DNA of 64,000 nucleotides from the NCBI GenBank assembly GCA_015143295.1, contig CM026561.1:40738875-40802874 (forward strand), in the 5' to 3' direction. Positions within the stretch are counted from its first letter, which is position 1. The number at the start of each line of letters is the position of its first letter. The position numbers were made by a program, and so were the translations under genes. Positions 11,928-24,081 of this stretch are shown one piece after another. The notes under the pieces are model-generated. The model saw nothing but the letters and a program-made list of their open reading frames with translations, made no database searches and was not told where the DNA came from. Source of the stretch: Tetracentron sinense (lineage: Eukaryota; Streptophyta; Magnoliopsida; Trochodendrales; Trochodendraceae).

Positions 11928-14478
11928 CATTTATACCAGAAAAAGGTGAAAATGAAATACATGGTTAGTGAAACACATGTAGCAATAGCAGTCTTCTCTG
12001 TTTTATATCTTAATGACTATTAGTGTTTCTCTGGTGCCACCATAATTATGGCAATTCTTAGTCGATATTAGACAATTGATGTACATTATTTTCCGTCCAA
12101 ACTGTACAATCAATATAAGTATATAACTCATCTCTGAGACCTCTTAGACACAATTTTTCTTGGATGGTTTTAGTAATTGGATGAATACATTTCTTCTAGT
12201 AGATAGCTATCCTTATATTTCTGGTCGTTCAAAAAGAATATATCTGGTTCGGAGGTCAGGATAATATAGTTATGCTATTTTTTAGTCCGACATATCTTCC
12301 ATATGGTGCGTACAAATTGGACACATTAGATTGATCAGAATACATACTCGTTATATCGTAGAAACACAAACACAGACTACTAAAGGCATGGATGGTAGTA
12401 CAGGAACTACCTTCTGTATACGTCTTTTTTTCGTATCTTGTATATTTTTCCTTTGATCAGTGTATATCTTATGTATTTGTTCTCTCAAAGTAAATTGACA
12501 ATAGCTTAGTTCTTTATCTAAACTAACACCAACAGCACCTCATAGAACAGAATATAATTGCTATGGGAAAATATAGCTTCATGCAATGCCCATGCTTTTT
12601 ATACTTGTAGGTCCATACAGGGACTAAATGCCTTTATACATGATATGATATACAGCTACTCTTACTCTTCTTTAGATCCCTGTAACAACTTAGCTCGACT
12701 ATACTTAACGAAACCTTTGTATTTTTGTTTTTTCTTTTGCAGTTTTATACCATCTTGATTGATCTTGATGAACCTTGGCATTCTCTCATATAGTAAACTA
12801 TTCCAATTGTTGGCGGAACTTTTTTTGCGGGTGTGCTACATCCCAGTATCCTACTGAGTTGTCCTCTAACCTAATAAGTTTAGTAAATTTCTCTAGTTCT
12901 GTGTATTTCAATTTTCCAATTTGGGAATTGTATGTGCTACTTCACCTTAATTGTATGTGTATTTCAATTTTTTTTTGCTACCCCTCAGGTCCATTTGGCC
13001 TCCAATGAACCCAAAAAAAATAAAAATGAACCATGCTCGAACAAGGAGTCACTGATGTTGGGGGAGAAGGAAGGAAGAACCGCTAGCTTGTCCCTATGAT
13101 GCAAGCATCTAGGATACGTATGGTACCCTTTTTTAGGCTTTGCTGCAGAGAGACTGCCTTTGCAAATTTTAGGGTTCAACGAGCTTTAGATGGGCCCTGT
13201 TTATTGCAATTGCGAGCAGCTAATTCAAAAAATAAAGCACTAGACCTGTACTAAAATTATGAGCTGCTAGCAATTTCAATATCCTAGGCTTTTACAAACA
13301 CTAATGGTGGATTCCCATTTTCATTAACCTGTACTCTCTCTCTCTCTCTCTCTCATACACACACACACACACACACCCACCTGTACTACAATTACCTGGA
13401 AACCCTAGAAAGCAGGAATGATGTGAATATTACCTTGAAACCCTTATAAAATAAAATCTGAGGTGCTACAAAGCAGGAGTGATGTGAATATTGCAACAGG
13501 ACAGATCATAAAAAAAAGTAAAATTGACCTGTCAGTTAGCTACATGACTCACACCAATGGTCCAATAACATTTAAATGGCCAATTTCATTCAACTTCTGT
13601 ATAAACCACCTGGCCTGGTGTCCATATATGCCTCCCAGCAGAACAGGGGTTTCAGTACCGAAAGACCTGAATAAGCTGGTCTGTTTTGAACCATATATAG
13701 GGCATAGTCTAGCTGAGATTGCATCAAAGTGAATCAATAAGGAGAGGTGACCGAGTTTAACAAGCCATATTGAACTGGACTCGGAATGTTCCAATTTTCT
13801 GGTGCTTTAAGGTCCACAAATCTGTGTTCTTCTCGTTGATCCTGAATCTCTTTGGAGCCTTTTTATATCGCTTCTGTTGGTGATGTTACCACTTCTTCAA
13901 AGATCCCATCCAACCCAAAACTACCATCTGGAGAACGACTAAACCCGCTGGAATGAGTTTACCTTCTAGGGTCAAGCAGTTAAATCCTACTTGAACCAGA
14001 TCAATCCTAAACTTAGCAATTCAAGATCACCAAGAAATAAAGGTTAGAAGGTTAAGCATCATAAACCCTAAAATCAATTTTACATTCAAAAAAAGACACC
14101 ATACCAATACAAGACCTCATCCAAGAATACTATATGGCAGCATGAACAGGAATTAGTAGCATCTATCTACTATTATACGTGCTGATTCTGCAGGCACCCA
14201 AGAACAGGTTTTCTGACACAGTACAAAAAGTTTCAGCTTGGAGATAAATCTTGTTTCCATTGGGACATTTATTAGTCCCAGTTTCAAAATAGTTTACATG
14301 AAATACACTACTTCCTTTAAGGCTAAAGCAAGATGTTTCTAACGCAAATGCATTGATGCCATGTTTTGTAACTGTGCAGATCTCAGATCCTGCAATAAGT
14401 ATCATAAACCATTGTAAGGAAGGCATGCCTGTAATCATCCTTTACTAAACTGACTACCATATCTTGTGAAAATTGTTC
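11928..14478. other. intergenic between convergent OTU and FAR1-like genes
   Basis: This holds the 3' ends of both flanking genes, but I see no clear poly(A) site. A (TC)n/(AC)n microsatellite lies at 13337-13377. A short direct repeat, GGAGTGATGTGAATATT-like, occurs at about 13412 and 13475. No protein-coding frame is supported. Confidence 0.45.
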
Positions 14479-17400
14479 TCATTGTCCAAACAGCTGAATA
14501 GTTGGTAATCGAAAATCCAACTGTCCCTACAGGTTACAAGTATGCATCATTTAAACTATATATTATATGCACAGACAAATTTCTTTGCAAATAATTTGCG
14601 GTCATAATAGTAGCATTTCATCCCATTTCCTCATGCACTGTTGAGTGCCGTAACAACCATCACCGATCGGTGATCTTAAGACCAGTTGTCCTTACACCAC
14701 CAAGCGGAATTTAAGAATTACAATCATTTTATTATATCAAAGGTTAGGGATACTTAAACGAATTTCTTTGCAAATACATTACAACATAAACATAGTATGT
14801 TATGCTCCCAAAAAGGAAAAAAAATAATTTTAGTATGCTACTGCCATACAAGGCCGTGCCTGCTCTGTCGAGTGCCATAATAAGCATTTGGTGCTACTGA
14901 GTTTAACTGACCCTACAACAAGTATAAAACTCCAATTAAAGAATTATCATTTACATTTATATTGTATTGTTATAAGATCCAATTATATTATGTTTATAAT
15001 TAAGTATGTCATACCATCATCCCTTGCACATTCTGTTGACTGCCATAAAGATCATCAATGGTTGGTGCGCTTGAGCTTAACTGTTCCTACAACAAGTATG
15101 AAACTCCAACATAAGAAATACCATTATTCATGCTATTACTTAATTAGATACACATAAATCAAATTTCATTTCCAACATATTACGTTCATAATTATGGCAT
15201 GACATCTCTTGCATGCTCTGTTGAGTAACACTAGAAGCATCAAAAGTTGGCATTCAAGTGGAAGTGTCCATGCAACAAATGCAACAACCTACTTTAAAAA
15301 GCATCTTTGTTTGAACTCTATTAATATTAGGTGCACATGTCCGCAATCAAAATACTGCGATAGGTCATAATAAGGATTATGATATGACATACCATTTGTT
15401 GTAAACTGTCCTGCACCGCAACACTCTTTACTTTCGACTCCGAATGTAACTACAATACATACAGAGGTCTACTTTACTGAATTATACATTTAAAATAATT
15501 TAAAACAACAACATTATTAGATTAGAGCATGTCAACCATCAAATCTTAACTAACCTTTCTCTTTTTGTTTGCATTATTTTTATAACTCGTCTTTTCTATT
15601 CCAGCATCAACTCTACTTGGAGCCCCTTTTGTCTTAATTAGTTGAGGATAGAGTGCCTTGAGTATAGATGTTGTACTGTTAGCTTGATTCTCCCCTACAA
15701 TGTCGTGAACACCATGCAACTTCCTGCGCCTTGCAGCACTCTTAATAGACTTATTCACTCTTGCAGACTTGCTAGGCTTTGCACCACTCTTAATAGAGTT
15801 ATTCACACTTACACATTGCCTTAACGCCTTTTCTATTGCACAAAATGCAACATCGTAACTATCTTGTGATAATGACCCTTCTTCACCCAATATAATGGCC
15901 CGCCGACATAGATCGTTGTAACGTTGCACCCTAGATTGCATCTCATCTGATCTTTGATTTATGGTATGCCTGCTCTTAGCATCCTTTGTCCAACGTTTCA
16001 ATATATAGTGAGATGGGATGCTGAACACCCCGGAAATTTGGAGAACAATGATCGCATGTCTGCAAAGAAAACCTTTGTATTCAAATGAACGGCATAAACA
16101 AGAAATATCTGATTTTTTTTCACTCCATGCCACTATGAATTCCCGATTCTTTTCAAAGTCTTTGACTCTGAATGTGATGGTTGTCTCATCTTCCATTTCT
16201 TTTTTAAGATGACATGCCGCTGCTCCCAAAACCTCAACTTGGAATTTCTTGAATATTTCATGTGTGTACACTGTTAACATTTGTTTTTCGAAAGGTGATG
16301 GAGACATTAACTCTGGTCTTTCGTGCCATCCATCAAAATCCGCTTTGGCTTCCTCTTCATACCTGTCTTGTAGAACTACTTTGTATTGTTCTACAAACTC
16401 TTTCAATGTAGTTTCTCTATGGACATAAATGTCCAAGAAAGAGTTTATACTTTCAGATCGTTGACTAGTAGACATCCCAGCAAAACACACGTCTCTAATA
16501 TAAGTTGGCACCCATTTTTCACGATCTTCATATAATGATTGAATCCATTCGTCATCTTTAAGTTCAAATCTATCAACCATTTTCCACCACCTCTTTTCAA
16601 ATTGTTCATCTGTCCATGAACTATAAATGCATTTATTGAATTTCGTCATAAAACTTTCATGCTGTTTAATTACATGATCGAGCTTTTGAGGGATCTTTTC
16701 CAATATATGCCACAAACAAAAACAATGGCGTGCTTTAGGAAAGACCTCTGCAACAGCTGCTTTCATGGCTTTGTCTTGATCTGTAAGTATCATTCTTGGA
16801 GCACGTCCCCCCATTGCTCTAAGCCATGTCCGCATTAACCAAACAAAGGTAGGTGTAGTCTCATCCGCAATCAATGCACATCCAAGCAACGTGGGCTGAA
16901 AGTGATGGTTCACTCCAATAAAGGAAGCAAATGGAATTTTATATTTGTATGTGATGTAGGTAGTATCGAAAGTAACTACATCGCCAAAATTAATATGATC
17001 ATTCCTCCCTTTTGCATCAATCCAAAACGCATTTCTCAGACATTGCTCTTCATTCAAATCCACTGAATAGACGAATTTAGGATTCTCTTCCTGCATATGC
17101 ATAAAATGTTCAAGCATAACTTGCGCATCTCCCTCTTCTAAAGCCAAACTCCGTCCTTTATCAAACTGATTTCGAATATAATTCTCTAGACAACCAAAAT
17201 TTTGATATCCACTAAAAATATTGGGCATTACAGTAGAGATCTTACTCGTTCGTACACGGACTTCATTCTTGTTAATGGGATTGATACTCTTGTGACTTCG
17301 GAAGAAATGTGCTTGAGCTGGCAAAAGTTCATGATTATGATCCTTTATGAAACTATATACAAACCATTTTCCATCATCCCTTCTCTTCACATGCATGCTT

Positions 17401-17771
17401 GCATTGCAACCTATCTTGGGAGAAGGTCGCGGTTTAATAACATCGGCGGACTCATGTTTTCTTCCATATCTAGCACATGTAAATTTCGCATCAATGAATT
17501 CCTTAGATCTTCTTGAACGACGGCTGCTTAATTTGGCGGTGCCAAACCCCTCAGACTTGGCATATTCTTTATAAAATGAATATGCTGCCTCATTTGATTC
17601 AAATACCATACCTTTACGAGGCTTTAGATTTGTGTCTCCCATGATAGCAAAAGAATCCACTGCGGTTGTGGGAGAACTCAAATCCATTTCATCTTCACCC
17701 TCCGCCATCACATTTGGTCCAACATCTTCAATACCATGTTCTCGTGGACATAGTTCAAGATCAACTCCCAT
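14479..17771 (-). CDS. FAR1/FHY3-related transcription factor
   Basis: The long exon 17771-15555 is open for 739 codons. It starts at MGVDLELCP, which parallels FHY3; upstream in-frame sequence (to 17834) follows a splice acceptor and is probably UTR. Domains in order: FAR1-type zinc finger (FTCARYGRKHE, GCNASMHVKRR, DHNHELL), MULE-derived transposase core (VVTFDTTYITYKYKIP, MILTDQDKAMKAAV, CLWHILEK, STSQRSESINSF) and SWIM finger (CLCRSFEYKGFLCRHA). The exon ends at KRK/GTTAGT. Short phase-0 exons then follow at 15449-15393, 15086-15015, 14912-14850 and 14526-14479, giving about 818 residues and ending GQLDFRLPTIQLFGQ. Family members are domesticated Mutator transposases acting as nuclear transcription factors in light signalling. 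This one is intact in the long exon. The splicing of the 3' exons is my prediction; if the intron is not removed, translation stops two codons after KRK. Confidence 0.85.
14620..15290 (-). repeat. ladder of homologous mini-exons at the 3' end of the FAR1-like gene
   Basis: At least four homologous copies with a spacing of about 175-215 bp each encode a variant of QLNSxAPTxDxYYGxQQ. Copies at 15086-15015 and 14912-14850 keep acceptor, frame and donor. The copy near 15272-15200 has lost its AG acceptor and GT donor and contains a stop. The copy near 14700-14630 has a shifted acceptor and no donor. The terminal exon 14526-14479 carries a related start, GQLDF. Intron sequence next to each copy is also similar, so the unit duplicated as exon plus intron. 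Confidence 0.7.
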
Positions 17772-19966
17772 GAAGAAATCTAAACTGTTTTTCAATGATT
17801 CTAGTTTACAAAAGTACCTAAAAGATGAAAACAAAAGAGTTATATATTGAAGTCAATCTAAGAAACCTACAGTTACATAAAGAAGTTCTAACTTTTAATT
17901 GAATTCTAAAATACACGTATACCAATGAAAAAAAATTATCAGCGGTACTCAAATCTAAATCAGACCCCATAACTATATCACACAAAATAATGTGTAAATT
18001 ATTTAATCACAACCTATTAACTAAACGAGGCTAGAGTTTTGTGGCAACTTATGTTGCATGGATTACAAATAATTAAGTCCTGTAGAAAGTGATACTAGAC
18101 TATTAGTAATGAAATGGTTAAGAACACAAATAAATTTTTTTAAAGGGAACAAAAGTGAAATGTACAAAATATAACAAGGTGGATAAAATAAGAAGATTGC
18201 AAAATATAAGCATGTTTACAATCAGACAGCTAAACACCAGATATGAAATGCCATTGAAATAACAAGGTTGATAAAAAGAGATTGCAAATTACAATATTAC
18301 ATGCATTCCTACACACATACATGTATTGACATCAGGGTTAAATGTGCAGGGGAAAAAAACCAGATAGGACATAAATCCAAGCTTTGAAGCTTATATCTCC
18401 ACACTTGGTGGAGGAATATCTGACCCAAGGTTCAAAATATCGAGTATCAATACGTTTTGTACAAAACATATCACGATATTACCATGTCTTAAAAAATAAA
18501 TCGAGAGTTTTAATCAAACAAGTCGTATTGGTACTGATATGCTATGATATGTATCGTGGCATATCAAAACCAAATTCTTATAAGCCAATTTAAGGTTTCT
18601 AAAAACCACTTTGAGTTGTCCTTTGTCTTTGACTGCCAAACCCCTTTGCTCTAATCCAAAACAAGCATTCCATTACTTACAATCGATTGAAAAGCCCCTT
18701 TCTTTGCATAAACTTGTCAAGTAAGAGACTTGAGCTCTATAAGTTAAGGTTAAGAAAAGGCAGCAGCCCAATACCAGAAGGAGAGTCAACGATTGACTTA
18801 CCGCAGAGAATGCAGAAAATAATTACAGACCATAGAAAGGGAAACAACTTCAATTTTAGCGGTGATGGAATCAAAAACCCCTTTTCACTATTCATTGATG
18901 TATGTTTTATTCTTTTTATTTTTCATTCTTAAGATGTTAAATCCCTTGAAATTTACAAAAAAAAATCATTGAAATTAGTTAAAACATGCTTGTCGATCAT
19001 AGACTAAAATCATTGATATTAGTTAAATATATGTGTACAAAGAGGATCTATCAGATCCCCATGCTAAGCCTAATTTTAGGGAAAATATATTTTATTATAA
19101 AAATTAATATCTCAAAAATGAGATTATTGATCTTAACCTAAATATTATATGAAATTGTTGATTCAACCCAAATTCTAAGTATTTTATTTTTAAAGACATT
19201 AGTCTACGAGTTATCTATTAGACCTATAAACCAATCTTCATTTATATTAATTAATCATATTCTTAATTATTGTATAATATATAATTATTCAGAAATTTTA
19301 AACAATCTTTTTTTCACTTGGGCAGCTTTGATGACTAAACAATAAGAGCTTATTTCGGTTTTAGAGCTTTTGATAACTTATCGCACTTCTAAATATTTTA
19401 GAAAGGGGTAAAACATCTAAACAAATAAGTGGCAGGGAGGTTCCTTATTTTCATAAGTCAAAAACTTCAAAGGATCGACATCAAAAATTTTGCGGGTTTA
19501 TAGACGATTTTGACCTTACAAAATTATCGTAATGCCCATTGTGCCCCTTAATATAAAACCAAAAAAACAGAGAAGGGATGCCTTAAACCCATCTGTTCTT
19601 TGTCTCTCGGCAATTTCCATCTTTCTACTCTCGTAGGATTGCCGAAGAAGGGAGATCACCATCGTCAGAGCTCTGGACCACCAGGTCAATTTCCGTTCTT
19701 CTGCTGCTAGGTTACGATTTTCATGATGAATAGCCCTCTCGTTGTGTTTATTTTTTTAGAGTTGCGAAGCTCTCAACTTGTTCTGACAAACCCTAACATT
19801 GCTATTACATTCCCTGATTGATCTTTTCTAACAGATGCAACCATCTCTTTCACAGTTTGGAGATAACTTGGACAATCATCACATCACACGGTTTTAAAAT
19901 TTTTGATCGGTGTTGATTGCACAACAATAATCTGACGAGTGATTCTGCAGCTTTGTTACTATATAT
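17772..19966. other. upstream region of the FAR1-like gene, no further gene recognised
   Basis: CATCTTTTAG at about 17829-17820 on the reverse strand is a plausible acceptor, so a 5' UTR exon may lie further upstream. At 18426 a CAAGGTTCAAAATATCG end opens a possible partial foldback element running to about 18572, rich in TATCG motifs; no right end or target duplication was found. At 19560-19690 (+) a UTR-like pyrimidine-rich stretch ends at CCACCAG/GTCAAT. The rest is AT-rich. Confidence 0.4.
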
Positions 19967-20420
19967 CAATGTTACAAATCTCGTTCTCAGGTTTTTATCA
20001 GCCGAAGTTTTTCTCAGGAGATTTTCAAATCTAAAGGTTTCCGGGTATTTTTTGGCTAAATCTCGGTAATGATTAAAAATAATAATTTAAATTACAAAAA
20101 TAATAATAATATCACTCATTTATAAATTCATCAACCAAACTTCAAAACATTCACCCTAAACCATAATACCGCGATAACTCAACTCTCTCAAAGCATATAA
20201 ACTGATTGGAAAAAAGAAGCAAATATCGATATTTTGAAAGAAAAAAATAGAAGAGTTTAAATCGCAATATTTTGTAAATCTTGGGATATTTACTTGATAA
20301 AAAAGAGAAAATCGTATTTCTCGGAAGATTTTTTAAAATACTGTGATAAAATTGGATTTTTATACTTCAAATGCTTTTCTCGGGAGAAATTGGATATTTC
20401 TCGAGAGATTTGTAACAATG
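19967..20420. mobile_element. hAT-like foldback element rich in TCTCGGGAGA
   Basis: The left end CAATGTTACAAATCTC and the right end (reversed) CATTGTTACAAATCTC are inverted repeats. The flanks CTATATAT and CCATATAG match at 6 of 8. The interior repeats TCTCGGGAGAAAT-like blocks. Non-coding. Confidence 0.65.
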
Positions 20421-21575
20421 CCATATAGGTGACCTCTTCTAGTATAGAACATAACCTAAGCAGATTTTAGACAGTATATTGTTTAATATATGATCTCTTT
20501 GTTTGAGCAGATTTCTGATGCTCTTAGCAGTTAGCTCTATGTTAGAATGGGAATATGTTTATGAGATGCTCTTAGCTCCACATCAAAATGTGAAGATCCT
20601 CCCCTTGTTGGTGAACCACATAAGTAGGTGATGAATGTCAGAATCCATTCTTGTTTCGTTTATGATGATAATCATAATCCTGGAGAGATTTTAATCATGA
20701 GACCAACCGCCCCTAGTGGGTCAGTACAAATGTAAGACCTTCATTTGCTTGGCTAGCAATAATACTCGAAGGAGTTCTTCAAGTGTGCGGATTGCTTCAA
20801 TCTTACCGATCACGAGATGCCCAGATGGATTAAAAATCTGGACTCCGATCTGAATATGACTTCTGATTACCTTATTACTGGGGTCCTGGATATTACACCT
20901 GGGGAGGTGAGGATTTGATTGGATTTCAGTGTAGGAACTAGGACTTTTGCTGCAAGGATGGGGGAGTTCAATGTCACAATAGTCTCTACTACCATCAATC
21001 TTTGGGCCCCTTGAGGACTCATCTCTCTATACTCAACAATATACCAACGGCGGCCGCAATACTTCATTTCCTTCCATGACTAGTAGATGTCGTGGTTACT
21101 GGGCCTTTTATAAGAATGGGAGGTTAGGTAGTTGCATTCCTTAAAAATGACGTTTGTTACCCTTCAAATAAGCTCTTAATATCTGGGAATAGGTAGTTTT
21201 AACAAACATACTACTCCATAATTAGAGGATTTTTCGGATCGTTATCAAACGATCAAATTCTAAAAATATTTAGAGATTATTTTTAAGTGCTTATTATATG
21301 CGAGTAGAGTTTCCAAACTGACCCTTGGACTCTTATTAGCTATAATATAGCGTTACATTGCTCAAATTGATCTTGACCCCTTCACTATTTATTTATGTTA
21401 ATCAACTATATCTTTTTAATTAATTAAAATTTTATTATTTTTGTTACTTATATTCATATTAGATTTTATATGGTGTTGTACAGTTTTACTGCTTAAATTC
21501 AACATTTAAGTAGTATTTTTTCCTACTTACTAATTCTAAAGTATTCTCTTGAACTAATTTCTAAATTGAATCAGT
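20421..21575. other. intergenic, with an unidentified broken reading frame
   Basis: On the reverse strand, 21067 to about 20720 reads as a protein-like frame with one frame change near 20870. It includes GRRWYIVEYREMSPQG and later GHLVIGKIEAIRTLEELL. The composition looks coding, but I cannot assign it to a family. The remainder to 21575 is AT-rich without recognisable features. Confidence 0.35.
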
Positions 21576-21588
21576 ATGTTGCCGAGAA

Positions 21589-21906
21589 CATAGTTACCAA
21601 GTCAGAGATCAAGAATTATTTGTCTTAGGGAAAAATCGCGAAAATTCAAAAAATGTTGGGCAAAATATGATAAAAATACAAAATAAGATTATTAATTAGA
21701 AAATTAATAAACAAGCATATTTCATATATTAGATATTTATTCGAGATTTTTTTCAAAAGTCGCAAAAAATTCGCAACATTTTGAAAAAGTTGCATTTTTT
21801 TTTCTTCGTCAAAAATCACAAATACTTTGTGAATTAATCGTTCTAAGAAAAAGTCGCATAACATTAAAGACTTTTTGAAAAAAAAACGAAAAACTTTGTT
21901 ACTATA
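21589..21906. mobile_element. hAT-like MITE inserted next to the relic start codon
   Basis: The left end is CATAGTTACCAAG and the right end, reversed, TATAGTAACAAAG. Perfect 8-bp target duplications GCCGAGAA flank it (21581-21588 and 21907-21914). It is homologous along most of its length to the element at 36226-36560, sharing AAAATAAGATTATTAATTA and ATATTAGATATTTATTCGAG. It interrupts the transposase relic after codon 2. Confidence 0.85.
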
Positions 21907-22737
21907 GCCGAGAAAGGAGTGCCTAGGTGATGATGGATGGCAACATGGAGAACCAATTCAGGGGAATCAATACTAGACCAAGGGTAACTAATGTTGGTGG
22001 TGGGAAACTCACATGTAGCAACGATTGGCTGGGGAGTACTCTAATGTGTTAAATGTGTGACCAGTGCCCTCAAAAGATTAGGTCTACAATAAAAAAACAA
22101 AATAAGATAAGGGATGAGCCATCATGTCCCATTTGACTGGGTGATCCTACAGTTAATTAGATAATGTTGATGAGTATGATGATACACTCCTGCCGAAGTT
22201 TAGAGATCCTAAAGAAATAGTAGATGAAAACTGTCATGCGACAATCATGTAACGATGCTATAAAGAAGGAGAAGATGGCTAGGTCAGCTAGGTTTGGATA
22301 GTCTCAATACGAGGCTGGTGGTTCTAGTAGAACAGGGAAGTGGATCAAGTGGGAGTGGTCATAGAGGCTTGCACGGTCTAGTAGCATCAGAGATGCATTT
22401 AATAGATTCAGAAGGAAGGAAGTTGAGCACAAGGGGCCCTAAACCTACTCCTAACATTGAAGCATGGATCCCTTTGTGTATAGGCTGAAGGATATGTTCT
22501 TGGATGTTAAGGTGGGGAAGACGGTGAAAGATGCCATCAAAAAGTTTTCATATTTAACCACATAACTCCATACGCAGGAACATCCCCCTACTACCAGCTG
22601 ATGATCAACGAGATTGCACAGACCGATTAGAGTGTACATGGACCCACACCTTATGAGATTATGGGTCTGATATTAAATGTAGAGATTGTGAAGATAAAGA
22701 CTTGTATAAAGTGTTTTAAGAAGAATTGGGATACTTT

Positions 22738-23500
22738 CATAGTTAAGAAGATCGCAAGTTTCCTAATGTTTCCTATAAAATGATTCTTTTTGAGTGGATA
22801 CTAACACAAAACATACTCATGAGATCAAAATTACAGTATTTCCCGAGTCCAGACACATTTTCTATTGTTTCCTGCAAAACAAATCCTGTCTTTGGGAACC
22901 GACATGAAATTTACATGTGACTTACAAAATTAAAACATTTTAGTAACCTTCAGTATTTTAAAAGGCATGTGAGGCTTATGCCTTGAAGCCCACCTCGGGG
23001 CGAGGCTTAAAGAATAGCCTTGAGGCTTAACCTCGAGGCTTAAATTCCCTAAAGCATACGCCTTAAAATGTGAGACTCAAATAAGACGAAAAACCCACGC
23101 TTTGTGACTCGCTTTATGCCTGAGGCAGACACCTCAAGGTATATTAACTTTTAGTCATTGGCCAACAGGGCACGGGAACCTTGGATGTTAGAATTGTATT
23201 TGGTTCTACATTTGTTATGAATTATGAGCACTTTGAATGTTAACTATTAGTCTATTACCAGCTGAAACTTAGCGTCAAATTTTGTATTCCACTCTCGTTT
23301 CTTTTGCTAAATATAGACATAAAGAGATCAGCCTTGTCAATGCATATTTATGCTTAGTTATTCATCCCTAAAGTTGTCTTAGATTTCTAACATTCCCTTG
23401 ATATTTTCTATATATTTTACAGTGTTTTCTTGGACTTCTTTGAAATTTTTCACTTCTCTAGTGACGAAGTTTACACCAACACTGAACTTTAAAAACCTTG
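22738..23500. mobile_element. hAT-like insertion in the transposase relic, probably composite
   Basis: Flanking octamers GATACTTT and GATACTTA match at 7 of 8. The left end reads CATAGTTAAGAAGATC and the right end, reversed, CAAGGTTTTTAAAGTTC. The right 200 bp are homologous to the right part of the element at 29069-30072. An inner stretch at about 22951-23176 repeats AGGCTTAAG/CCTTGAGGC palindromes and may be a separate nested element. Confidence 0.65.
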
Positions 23501-24081
23501 GATACTTATGGTATCACTAACAAGTGTTATGGTTGGACAAAACTAACTCATTTGTCCATCATCAATTTCTTGGTGTATCGTAGGGGTGTAATTCAAGCTC
23601 GAACTCGGCTTGACCTTATTAAGCTGGGGTTGGGCTTAGCTCAAGCTCGATTCAAACTCGAATAGGGCTGTCAAAGGGCCGGGTAGGGGTAGGGCCGGGG
23701 TTAGCCCTAGCCCTGCCCTTCCTTATAAGAGTAGGGCCCTAGCCCAGCCCTAGCCCTTCAAGGGCTGGGATTGATTGGGCCCTAGCCCTACCCTCAAGGG
23801 CCGGGGTCGGGGCCGGGGCCGGGCCAAAGGGCCGGAAGAAAGAGCGGGAATTTTTTTGTCATTTGAGCTAACGAGATTTTTTTTCTACATCAATTGTTAA
23901 CCTGGCATGAAAATGGATACCCTCCTCTTTTATCCGGGCTTGGGACCGGCATTACAAAAAAAAGAGCAATGGCAAAGTTTTAAAAAAAAAAATTCCTGTC
24001 AGTGACAGGTAGACATAATTAAATAAAACAAAGTACAACTATATATAACAAAAACTATATATAACAAAATTTACAGTTTGT

